Below, one piece after another: positions 35,444-45,850 of a stretch of DNA of 64,000 bases. The notes under the pieces are model-generated. The model saw only the letters and a list, made by a program, of their open reading frames with translations, did no database searches and was not told the DNA's origin. Every line of letters starts with the position of its first letter. Position 1 is the stretch's first letter. The translations under genes and the position numbers were made by a program. This DNA is from Marchantia polymorpha subsp. ruderalis (Eukaryota; Streptophyta; Marchantiopsida; Marchantiales; Marchantiaceae). Location: positions 22,779,501 to 22,843,500 of the forward strand of contig AP031355.1 of NCBI GenBank assembly GCA_037833965.1. The letters are read 5' to 3'.

Positions 35444-37869
35444 ATGACCGTGAATGTGTGCGCTGCACAATGCCATCTCTCGACAGCAGCAGCAGCTGCA
35501 GCGGCGGCTGCTGGCAGCTCACAGAGCCAGCGTAATCAGGCGAGCCTGAGCTCGTCAGCTGTTCGTCTCGGCTCCACGTTTGTGCCCAAGAGCAAATCTC
35601 TGCGCACCAGCTGCAGCAGCAGCAGCAGTGGGAGTACTAGCGAGGTGAAGGTGAGGACGACAGTCGAGGCTGGACTCGGGGATTATATCGGAGGAGATTT
35701 GCTTGGATTCGACCTCGACAAATGGTCCAGCGATGTGGAAGAGTTCGGGTCCATCGGCATTTACTCGCCTCCCGAGGGCGGTTACGAGGGGCGGTATGCC
35801 ACCAGGCTCAGAAGAGAGGGCTACCACATCCTCAATTTGACTGCCAGAGGATTGGGCGATCCTGAAGCTTACCTCACCAAAATTCACGGCGTTCGACCCG
35901 TATGTTGACTCCTCAACTCCCTCCAGTTGAATCAATGGAATTTTTCGTCATTTCGAGTTGTTGTTCTTGTCGCCTTTGTCCTGCACAACACCTCACAGGC
36001 ATCCATATTGTGTAGTTAAGTCGAGATAGCTCACCCACATAATACCAAAAATCTTCTCATCACTACTTCTAAAGCACGAGCCCCTTGACCCTTGGATGGA
36101 TGCTCTCCTGTATTATTGTAGTCAGTGGCCACGAGCCCACTGGTTGCAGGATTCCATATATCGTCTTCGAAGTCGTTGAGACCCCTGTTTCAGCTCAGTG
36201 GACAGGCTTGTGTTTCTTCTTCCGCTTGTCGAGGCTTAAGTTTCTCAAGTTTCTTAAGTCAAGCTAATCGGTTCGATCTCGCAACTGAACTGCCACAAAT
36301 CTGGAAGTCTGGGATTGTTTTGGTGGCGGTCTGGAGGTTGGGAACCTTCGAAACTTGGCACAGAATTTGGAGTTGTGGCTTGGTGTGTCTAAAAGCTACG
36401 ATCAAAATCATGGGAATTCCCATTTTAGATTTCAATTTAGTGGGTTGAACGTGTAGCCTTCAGGTTTGGATTCCTGTGGAGACGGTCCGATGGAATGGGC
36501 GATGACGATCAGTTCTGATAGGGTTGTAAAGAAGAGGTTGTTGCTATGGTGCCTGGACTTTTTCTTCTTCGAGATTGCTGGAGCTTGACGCTCAGTGGTT
36601 CCTTCACATCTCTTTCACCGATCTCGAACTCTTCCTCCACAACGCACAGCCATCTCAAGTTGTAGATGAGTGCCTCGGCTCGCACTGAGATGTAGTCCTG
36701 GATCCGATTGGATCATAGTTTCTAAAAGAAGACGTCTCGGGCATGATTTTGACCTTCTACAGCTCACGGTTCATAATTGGCTAGTGCAGTAGAAGAACGG
36801 AGAGAGCCATGGGGGCTAAAAACCATCGTCACCAGAACTGATCAATTGTATGAACGAACTGTCAAGTCGATCACCGTGATAAAACTCATGTTGAAGTTCA
36901 GAGGTCAGGAAGATGACGTCGTGGAGTTTTTGAGCAGCTCAGTCGATGCAAAGGTAGTTGTCACAAATGCTGTGCGACAGCGAGAGCTTCTTTAGTTCAC
37001 GGGCTATGTATGACACAGACGCTAATCCTGCGAACCGATGATCACCTGTTGAACTCATATCCTGTCTTGCCTTGTGGATTGCAGCCACACCTGGGAAAGC
37101 AGGCCATAGCAAGATGGTACATGCCACCGGAAGTAGACTACAGGTTGTCACTGCTGCCTAAGGATTGCAAGGGCCTTGTGGTGTGGATGATCGAGTGCAA
37201 GGTACATGCTTCGTTTTATGAAACATCCACGGCTTCACCACAAGCCCAAGCTTGTGGTGAAGCCGTGATGTCACCGCAAAGAACTCTGGATGTCTCTCAA
37301 GTTCCATCGAAATCACGTGCTTTGTGTATGAGTTCATCTTACACGAGACTCGAGAACTCAGTCAGTGTTGTCTGTTTGGAGCAGGTGCTCTCGAAGACCG
37401 AGCTGCAATTCTTGGCCCTGCTACCAGCCCTGCGCCCGAAAGTGAAGGTGATTGCCGAATGTGGACCATGGTAAGTCCTCGAGCCGATTGTGAGATTTCC
37501 GTCACCAACTGATGAGACCGCCACTGCTGCTGCTGACTCAAGATGGATCCGTTCTCTCCATGAATCATGAGGATGCGAAACTCGAAACAGGACATGATTC
37601 GTTGGCGGGTTTTCACGCTGTCCGGGTTATTTCTAGTTCGGAAACCGAGAGTTGAGTGCTTTGTTTTGCAAACCTGTGTCGGCAGAAACTTGACGCAACG
37701 TGGATGTGTTTGCAGGCGATCGTTCAGATGGAAACCTCTGAAGGAGATTGCAGGTCTTCCGATGACGACGAGTCGCGAAGCAGCTGAGGCACCGGCAGCA
37801 TCGGTGCCAACAGCCTCTTCAGAAGTAGAGAAAGAGAAGAAATCTGCTACTGATAAAGTGGTGGCCTGA
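35444..37869 (+). CDS. ndhN: NAD(P)H-quinone oxidoreductase subunit N, chloroplastic (4 exons)
   Basis: Predicted 270-residue nuclear-encoded NdhN, a stromal subunit of the chloroplast NDH complex (photosystem I cyclic electron flow). Exons: 35444-35899, 37085-37201, 37385-37470, 37716-37869; phases agree. Residues 1 to about 60 are Ser/Ala/Thr-rich with few acids, as expected of a chloroplast transit peptide. The NdhN domain follows: YIGGDLLGFDLDKW, EGGYEGRYATRLRREGYH, ARGLGDPEAYLTKIHGVRP, PHLGKQAIARWYMPPEVDYR, GLVVWMIECK, KTELQFLALLPALRPKVKVI, and RWKPLKEIAGL. After that conserved end comes an extra tail of about 37 residues rich in Ala, Ser, Glu and Lys, which I do not expect in the usual protein. 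The first intron (about 1.2 kb) and the 182-bp second intron, which carries a strong hairpin, are notable. Confidence 0.93.
37223..37271. repeat. perfect 18-bp inverted repeat in ndhN intron 2
   Basis: Arms CACGGCTTCACCACAAGC (37228-37245) and GCTTGTGGTGAAGCCGTG (37250-37267) flank a CCAA loop. After a one-base bulge the stem continues for four more pairs. The transcribed intron would fold into a near-perfect hairpin of about 22 pairs. Confidence 0.95.
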
Positions 37870-38265
37870 CAATTTGACGACACAGCGAGCGAGCGAGCGA
37901 TGGACCCACCATCTTCAACCGTGCCTGCCACTCTCTCAGTAGTGCACTTGTTTCCCAGATTTTACTTCTGTCTCTGTATCATTAAAAACGTCACCGCACT
38001 AGCACTGCCATTCATATTCTCCAGGTCGTAAGACGATGTAATTTTAGCGAGTTAGTATTGAGTAATACTCAAGGCAGGAGATCTCGCACTGCGTTGTATA
38101 CTGGTGTCAATTCGACGAGAATACGTCACACAATTTGTCAACTTGTAATAAACATTCAAGACTCAAAAGTCACCTCCTCGCCGCCTCGGACGCAAACCCT
38201 GCCCCAAACTATCTCATCGATCCACGCAGATTCACATCTGCAAGAGATTTTGCTTCCTCAGATCA

Positions 38266-39275
38266 TCACTCTTGTGAGTGACCACTGCAGCCAAGGAAGG
38301 AAGTTGGTCTACGCGCTTCCTCTGAGTTTCTATCGTCGAATGAGATGGATGAATGAGCTTCGTCGTTTCTGCGTCGCTCCAGAACATCCATCACCAATGT
38401 GCCATTTATGAGTCTCATGCCGATGTTGTAAAATGCCACCTGCTGACCTTCTGCGGACAAAGACATCGTCCCAAGGAGCTGGGAAAGTTCCGCGAAAATG
38501 GTTCTGTCAAGTGCCGGCCCATTCGAGCTGAGAGGGGAGACCTGCATCTGAATGTTCCCACCGCACAGGCAGAGGAAGCGAAATCTGAAGATGGAGGAGA
38601 GAGCGTCTCTAGATTTCCAGTCGGACAGGAGCGAGTGTTGAGGTGATTAAGAACCGGGGGGAAGGGAGCCAGCACGTGTGTTGAAGTCAAGTACTGAAAG
38701 CGAGTCCTCGTCGTGTAATTCCCGTCTGCCTCAATGTCCGAGGCATTGAAAATCCGGCATTTGACACTCCTTAATCTCAATGACATCAGACTGCAATGAT
38801 GGAATGTGTGCTGCGCAATCCCGGCTCGTTCTTTCAGCGAAACACTGAAGAATATTGACCGACCGCCTGAGCTGCACATTTCGTCCATTGACCGCGACGC
38901 CACGGTACATGTACACGCCTTGTACAACCCCCTCCTGGAGGAGTCCTCCATCATTGTCAAGCGAAGGTCAATCAGCTAGATTGGGATTTCTAGCCAATCT
39001 AGCTCGATTTGTGACTAGCGTAGGCACCGTACGATGGGGGAGGGTGAAAACGTGATCCCAGACAGGAGTGTGAACAGGATTCACGGGAGTCTGTGTCTGG
39101 GGAATGAAGGAGCGGAAGCTTTCTTCAGGTCATTCAGTTCGAGGCTAGAGCAGACGAAGTGAATGCCATTGATTGCAAATTCACGTGTACAGCATACTCA
39201 CGAGAAGTACCGAGCTATGGTCCGAACCAGCTCGGGCACTTGTGCCATCGCAGGTGCATTTTCTCGCATATTCAT
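38266..39275 (-). CDS. unrecognised candidate gene
   Basis: Weak evidence only. On the minus strand, 39275-39202 reads as a short first exon (starting MNMRENAPAMAQVPELVRTI) ending at a donor GTGAGT. Further down the same strand, frames at 38940-38730 and 38560-38266 are open and look protein-like (for example VYMYRGVAVNGRNVQLRRSV, and AELSQLLGTMSLSAEGQQVA). I could not link these into one phase-consistent model, competing frames on the plus strand are also open, and I recognise no family. It could be a lineage-specific gene, a decayed gene or non-coding sequence. Confidence 0.2.
38974..39004. repeat. perfect 11-bp inverted repeat
   Basis: Arms AGCTAGATTGG and CCAATCTAGCT flank a 9-nt loop. 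Confidence 0.85.
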
Positions 39276-41790
39276 CCGTCCTTCCTCAGTACACCCACAT
39301 CGTTCCGAGAAACAAACGACTGTTGACTCCCGAGTCGTGCCCGTTCGATCCGCCCACGTTGTGAGCAGGACTCCTCTACAATCAGGATCTCAGATTCCAC
39401 AATTCAATTCCGATCGACAGGTGTACCCTTTCGAGTCAAACTTCTTGTTTCGGAGTTCAACTCTCCGCATTATGGAAGTTCAACCTTCCGATACATCCTG
39501 ACAGGCTAGCTTTACTTCAGACTCGTGTAATCCGACTCAGTTTCTTGATCCAAGGACAACTCTCACCGTAAGCCCACGGAGCCTTGACCCTGATATCTGA
39601 TTTCCGTCTGACATTTACCAAGGCAGCTGGAAACTCCAAGCGAGAGTTCCAAGAGCTTCGATGAAGTACGCAAGTACTACAACCTTCACTATTCGGCATT
39701 CCCCGACGTACTTAGAGGACGATATTTAGACCGTCTAACCTGAACTGGAAAGCCACAGAACAACTTCTTCAATTCCAGTTCCTCGTTATTATCGGTACCA
39801 TCAAACTTTGCCACCCAATTGGACGCTCGCTCCTACTGACCCACAACTGTCAACCTTCAATAGAGAAGAAATGCTTCAGCCCTCCCCTTGGGCTTTGAGG
39901 CGCTATGAAGACTTTGACTCCAAGCTTACCTCCGCGGCCACACGACATGCATCAAGAGGACCTCGTCAGGAGCAGGCAACCCATTCTCCTAGCGACCACG
40001 ATTGATATATCAACTAGTTTACAACGACTTGATGATTGTGACTCACTTTAACACCACTTCATGACTATCTGGCGCTGATTTGACTTTCGGGTTTACATGT
40101 TAGTCAGGCACGAACTGCATACGTGTAATTGCGAAGCTAAGTTGGATTCATGGCCGAGGTCGGATGATAACACAAAGCTGAAGAGTCCACGCATACAAGA
40201 CTAAGCGCACCTTTTAGATAGGAGTGTTTTCTATAAAATTTCTCAGTGTCACACGTATGAGTTTATGACGTAACGGGTAGAAAGATGACAATGGCAATCG
40301 ACAAGATAACATTAACCTAGATTTCTGTTATCAATGCTACGCACTGCACTTGCCTACCACACTTGCGACTAAAGCAACCTGCGCCTGGCCTGAACCTAGT
40401 ACCTCTCAGGTTTTACTGGATGTCTTTCTAAGGCGGTCGTAGTTCAGAGCCTCTCAAGCAAGTATTAGAGCTCATGATGTCTGGGGAATCATTCGCAACC
40501 AATGCGATGGCGAAGATGACCGAAGGCAAGGCAAGAGACACAGGCTGTAGTTCTGAGCATGTGTGACAAAAATGCTCACCCACCTGCCGATTCTTTTTTA
40601 TATGTAGATAGTTCAGGGCCCTAATCAAGAACATGAGAGGATCCACATAAGATTCCCTGTCTGCAGCAGGAGATGGCAGATAACGAGAAGCTAGGTCACA
40701 ATGACTGCAACTGCTGAACTTCTACAAAACGATCCGTCAGAGCTGACGGCAACGAGAGGAGGAACAAATGAGATCCCGAATCGCCAATGCCAGCGGCGCA
40801 TGCTATCATTTACCCTAAGCTCACGCACTTGTCATGCCCATGACTGTATTAAGTTGACGCGTCAGTGATCCGAGTCTGGTTCTGTGTTTTCCTGCTCTCA
40901 GTCTCAACTTGCCCTGCAATGCAGTGCTGTGCAGCACTCGGCAGTGTGGCCCGCGTCTACGAATGGCAAAGGAGAAACAATTCATGACAGCTGGAAAATG
41001 AGGATCAGGAATGTCTGTCTTCAACAATAGGTGACACACTGGTGAAATCATGATGAAAGTGATCGCCTGCGCGGCCTCCAAAATGATCATTGCAACTTTC
41101 TTTCTTTGTCCATTCCAATGTCAGAACTATGCTTGCATGCGGAGTCAGAAATCTCACTCCCTTCTCGTCCACGACGTTCTATCAAGGTTTTTCCTGAAAT
41201 TTATAGGCTAAAATGACACGATTTACTAAACTAATTTGACCGGTTTTCCACATTAAAAATTTGTGAAACTTGCTTGCTTGGTCCATCAACTGATGCCTAC
41301 ATAGTACCTCTCACTTTCATGGACTGTGCAGAATGAGGTGTACCCGTCACACTTCCAAGTACCATCTTGAAACCAAAAATACCCATGCCGCACTTGAAAT
41401 CGCTAGAGTCTCGCAACCTGCATGTTGGTTCGGTACCTGCACAGCCCTCCAGTTCTCCGCCCCACTATCAACACTGCGAAGGGAGTGTCGAGGGTGTCTA
41501 GGGCCTCACCTTGGGGTATTCAATTCCCACCGATGTTGATCTCATTAGACACTGACGAGAAGAATAATGCGCGCGGAAAACATTCCAGCAACACTGGAAC
41601 CTCTACACAACTTCGCACCGTGCAAACGGAAATTCACACAGACATCGTACCAACATCAGAGCTCGACAGACTCGACTCGGCCATGGGGTATATATAATGT
41701 AATGTCTCTGCAACAGTGACAATGACACCCTGATCCATCATCATCCATCATAAGCTCATAGTGCGTAGTTTATACCACCGCAAACCGCTT

Positions 41791-43269
41791 TTACACCTCA
41801 CTGATCTCAGCAACTTTGGCTGGTCTCTCAGTAGCCTTTGGGGAGCTTTCTGGAGTCCTCGGCTCCGAGTTCACGTTCCCTTTGTGAGCTTGCACTGTGG
41901 CCGAGAACTCAGAAGCCACGACCGCATCCTTCACTTTGACGGCGTATGTCGTGAGCCCTGTCCTCCCTTCTGCTGCACTGTTAGCGCATACGAATGATAT
42001 CCCTCTATTGTCCATTTTCGAGAGCTTCATGTCCGGGAACAGACTAGCATTAAGAAGGAGTCGAAGGTTTCCTTTCGATCGCATCACGAGTCGAGGCCTT
42101 TTATCCTTCTCCTCGCTCACATTTACTCTCAGCTCGCCTTTCCCGCGCTCCTTCCATCCTCCATCGATAAACTCAAATAGGGATGCATCGGCGGTGAACA
42201 CGGCCTTCTCCTTCTCCTCGCCGGTCTCTACCGTCACCTCCTGCAGAGACACGACTGCAGGGCTCGGCGCTCCGGTGGTCGGCGCTGCTGCAGGAGCAGA
42301 AGAGCCGAAGAGGGGTGTGCAACCCGAGCCATTACTTTTGCCGAAGACACTGGACAGAGATGGGAATGCTCCGGCCGAGGATGATTTGGCCCCGAAAAGA
42401 GACTGGCCGAACGAGAGCGAGGATCCGAAGGGCTGAGAGCTCGCAGTGAAGGGAGTACCGAATGATGCAAAACCCGACGAGGCTTGGGAGGACGGATTCG
42501 ACGAGGTGCTGAAGATGAAAGGAGTGCTCCCGAAGCCCGTCCCGAACGAGCCGGCAAAGGCGTTCTTGGTTCCCGACAGCTGCTGGAATGTCTCGGAGCT
42601 CGCCCCGCTAGGCCCGACAGACTCACTCTCGCTCGCCTTTTCTTGTTCTTCCGAGCTTTTGTCAATGATGTCGCCGTTGTTGTTACTGCTGGCTTCCTTC
42701 TCCACGACGAGGACTGTTTCCTTCACCGTCTCGGTAATTTCTCCTGGCACTGATTCCGCAACATCACCAGCGCCAGCTACTTCATTACTGTCTATAGTGC
42801 CACCCTGACCCAGATCACTGGCTTCCGATGCACCCTCTGTCACTACTATAGATTTTTCTACAGCTACTTCGGAAGCCGTGGAGCCAACCTCATCTGAATT
42901 GTCCGCAACTCCACCATCAAGCGTTGGGGCAGAGGCCTTAACTTCGACATCTGCCGCGCTTGGATTTTGTGCCGAGTTTGTGCTTACAGGAATTGAGAAA
43001 CTAGGAGGGTTCGAGGATTCTTGAACGACAGGAGCTAACGATGGTGGCACCAGTTTTATTGAAGCAAAGGGATTGGGAGTTGAGGAGGGAACAGGAGTGC
43101 GGCGTACTTTGACTATTCTTCTTTCCGCTAAAACTTCGCTACTGGCTCTGCGAAAAGTTCCACCTAGCATGGAACTGTCTTCCCCTTCAGAATCAGGATC
43201 ATCATCTTTGCTTATTTGTCTCGCAGCTACCCGCTTCTTACTAGGAGGCTCCTCCCTATTCGAAGCCAT
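41791..43269 (-). CDS. NUP50: NUP50-like nucleoporin with RanBP1 domain (single exon)
   Basis: Predicted 492-residue nuclear-pore basket protein that binds importin alpha and Ran during nuclear transport. Seen in order: a basic N-terminal cluster PPSKKRVAARQ in a typical plant NUP50 start (residues 1-25); LGGTFRRASSEVLAERRIVK (about 35-54), typical of the family; an acidic, Ser-rich linker (about 90-225); an FG-repeat region with several FG and SFG/LFG dipeptides (about 235-335); and a RanBP1-type domain (about 340-465) containing ELRVNV, PRLVMRSKGNLRLLLNASLF, and a C-terminal FSATVQAHKG. The start is the first ATG, followed by ASNREEP. The coding region is uninterrupted; introns may lie in the 5' UTR. 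Length is normal for plant NUP50 proteins (400-500). Confidence 0.9.
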   Translation of the reverse strand: MASNREEPPSKKRVAARQISKDDDPDSEGEDSSMLGGTFRRASSEVLAERRIVKVRRTPVPSSTPNPFASIKLVPPSLAPVVQESSNPPSFSIPVSTNSAQNPSAADVEVKASAPTLDGGVADNSDEVGSTASEVAVEKSIVVTEGASEASDLGQGGTIDSNEVAGAGDVAESVPGEITETVKETVLVVEKEASSNNNGDIIDKSSEEQEKASESESVGPSGASSETFQQLSGTKNAFAGSFGTGFGSTPFIFSTSSNPSSQASSGFASFGTPFTASSQPFGSSLSFGQSLFGAKSSSAGAFPSLSSVFGKSNGSGCTPLFGSSAPAAAPTTGAPSPAVVSLQEVTVETGEEKEKAVFTADASLFEFIDGGWKERGKGELRVNVSEEKDKRPRLVMRSKGNLRLLLNASLFPDMKLSKMDNRGISFVCANSAAEGRTGLTTYAVKVKDAVVASEFSATVQAHKGNVNSEPRTPESSPKATERPAKVAEISEV

Positions 43270-45850
43270 TCTGCCGTCAGTTCGTCCTCTACCAAAACCT
43301 CACGCTTTCCAAGCTTACACCGTCCAATTCATGCCCTGCCCCCTGCAATCAAGGATGTCAAGAAGTATGAAATGACCAGGAAAAATCCAATCATTTGCTC
43401 AAACCTTTAGAACAATGGCATACACATTGTAGATAAAAATCAACTCCATTCGGCGACTAAGGAGCAATTCCAACGGCTGCAGACACAACTTTCCCACACA
43501 AGCCTAAATTCCAAACCCCAAAGATCTGCAGCAACAAGTATTCAGCGGATCTGCACTGTCTCCACAGTGATTTCTCGTACAGCCTCGACTTTTTACTGCG
43601 CGGTCTCCATCGAGAAGCCCTGTTAGAACCCTTACCGAACAGCAAGATGAAAAGAGAAATCTGGCCTACAGATGTAGACTTCGACTTTGCGAAGGAGACT
43701 GGGGACTATCTCTCGGATGCCTTGGGTAGGTCATACCAGCAGTGAGGCCCGTTCGACTTGAACATAGATGCGAGGGAGGAAGAAGAGAGACAGATGGAAT
43801 GTACATGGCCACAATGGGTGCACAAGATGAGTGCAGATGATGTTCGGGCAACCAGACTTACCGTTACTAAAGCAAGAAGTCGGGAGATAAATCTACCATC
43901 GCACAAGGAAACGCGGAACGGACATGTGCGGCAAGAATCAGGGTGCGCCTAACCACTACGAAGACCTAAAAACACGGAGGAGGAGACGGATCCCTCAGGC
44001 CCTCCCAAGACCTAACACTGTCATAAAATCGAAGAGAAGGATTACCATTCGATCGATACTTGGAACCCGGTCTCGCGTATTCAAGCGCGCGAGGAAACGA
44101 AACGCGCGCAATTCATCCACGACCACCAACAACGGAAGAGAGAGCGCAAGAAAAAACACCAATACGATCGCACGATCGACCAAATGCAAGCGAATGGATG
44201 CGAAAGCACAGTCCGGCGCTCCACGAGTCGCTCAGGTGACGAGGATTGAGACTTGAGACACGACGACCCACCTCGGCGACAACAACCGCGACGGAGGCAG
44301 CATTGAGGGCAGCCATGGACACATAGCCACAGCAGCCGCAAAGGCAGGAAGAAGATTCAGATTGCACAAACGCACATGAAGGCCGACATGCCGCACCACC
44401 GGCCATCCATCACCAACGGACTCGACTAAATAGAAGGAGTTGCAGCAGTAGCACTCGTGCAGGAGGAGGCAGCAGAAGCAGAGAAGCGGAAGAGCAGCAG
44501 CAGCAGCAGCAGCAGCGCAAGATGCACAAGATACACTTACCACGGAGCGGATGGAACCGAACAGAGGAGGCATGCAAGAGCGTTTTTTGTTTCTGGACAC
44601 GAATAGAGAGGCAAGGCGCAAAACAGGCGGGATTGAGATTGCAAAAGAAGTGTACTCTCATGCCAACCCCAACCCCACCCCCCGGCCCCCAGTAGCACCA
44701 GCCCAGCCCGCCCCGGCCAGCCAGCAAGCCAAACCCACTCCCCGGGCTCCCCCAACCCAACCAAGCGGTCCTCCCTCTGCTTACTTCGCAACCCCAGCCA
44801 ATCCAGCCCGCCCAGCCAAACCCAGGCCAAGCCAAGCCCCGCCACGCCACGCCACGCCACCTCGTGAGACTGTGGGTCGGTCAGTACAGATTGCAGGCAC
44901 AGCAGCTCGCTCGACCAGATATGGGGAGCAAGCGACATGGGGACAGACGTTGTACGTACCAGGGACTCGGGACGGACGTCGCAAAAGTGCCACCAGCCTT
45001 TTGCCCCTCCCACGTCTCTTCCCCAGCGCGCGGTCGGAGGGAAAGCCACCGAAAGGACGCTCCGCTATCATTCTCTGATCCGTGCTGCGCTCGTCGCAAA
45101 GCGAGCCAGCGCGACGGACGGACGGACGGCCGGAGGGCAGGCAGGGCCAGGGGATTTATTCCGGTGCATCTGTCCCTGCAGGGGCCGGAATGTTCCCTGA
45201 TATTCGTCTGGACTGTTCGGAGTCCTGACGACCTTTGGAGTCTACCGGTCACCTCCTCGCTCTGTCTTTCCTGCCGTCGCTTTCGTTCTTTCTTTCTTCC
45301 TTCCTTCCTTTGCCGAGCCTTTTTCTTTCTCGTCCTCGCCGCTCGATGGCATCCGTTCTGGACATCAGAGGCGGTAGAGGGCGGACTCGGTGGGTGCTGT
45401 TCTGGTGACTGGGCCGACGAACGGAGGACGGAGTGGCAGCGGATCGTGAGTCGTGACGAGCCGATGACGGAGACTGAGTCCAGGAAACTGCATGGTAAAA
45501 GTCGGTTACTAGACCGTTTCACTTTGAGCCGTCTGTGACCGGGGAGCTACGGTCGTAGGTTTGTCCTGAGTGGAATTTTGAAATTCCTAATTATGGTTCT
45601 TACGTTTCCATACGTCCCATCCCACTTTGCTAACCGCGTCGAATTTCGTTCTCTGCCGAAATCCATCTTCCGGGTTTCCTGATGCTTTCTGCCCACTTCT
45701 GATCTGCTGGTGTCTGGGAACAGTACATGCGAATTTGGTTCACATGACAAAGGGACGTGATGATCAGGACGAATGTTACACAAGCTCCATGGTAAAAGGA
45801 CTGGCCGGACTCTGATCTCATCTCAACTCCATTTTCCAGCCTATTCTATT
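43270..45850. other. upstream region of NUP50, GC-rich and repeat-rich
   Basis: Probably 5' UTR and promoter of NUP50, with no other assignable gene. Simple repeats include CAG units at 44493-44517, a C-rich tract at 44663-44690, GACG units at 45113-45129 and TTCC units at 45287-45310. Long frames at 44410-45540 on both strands encode Pro-, Ala-, Trp- or Gly-rich low-complexity strings and look like by-products of base composition. Confidence 0.5.
44663..44690 (-). promoter_or_regulatory. G-quadruplex-type tract upstream of NUP50
   Basis: On the minus strand (the NUP50 sense strand) this is a run of four or more G-tracts of 3-6 guanines separated by one or two other bases (GGGGG, GGGGGG, GGGG, GGGG). 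It lies about 1.4 kb upstream of the start codon. A regulatory role is inference. Confidence 0.5.

Larger units (their letters stand above)
37870..41790. other. convergent region between ndhN and NUP50
   Basis: This 3.9-kb stretch holds the 3' flanks of both genes. Apart from the weak candidate at 38266-39275 I see nothing assignable. Small inverted repeats lie at 38974-39004 and near 40732-40747. Confidence 0.5.

Noticed and set aside
44410-45538. Long overlapping frames on both strands upstream of NUP50
   Set aside because: They encode Pro/Ala- or Trp/Gly-rich low-complexity strings produced by CCAG/CCCA repeats and share no family motif.
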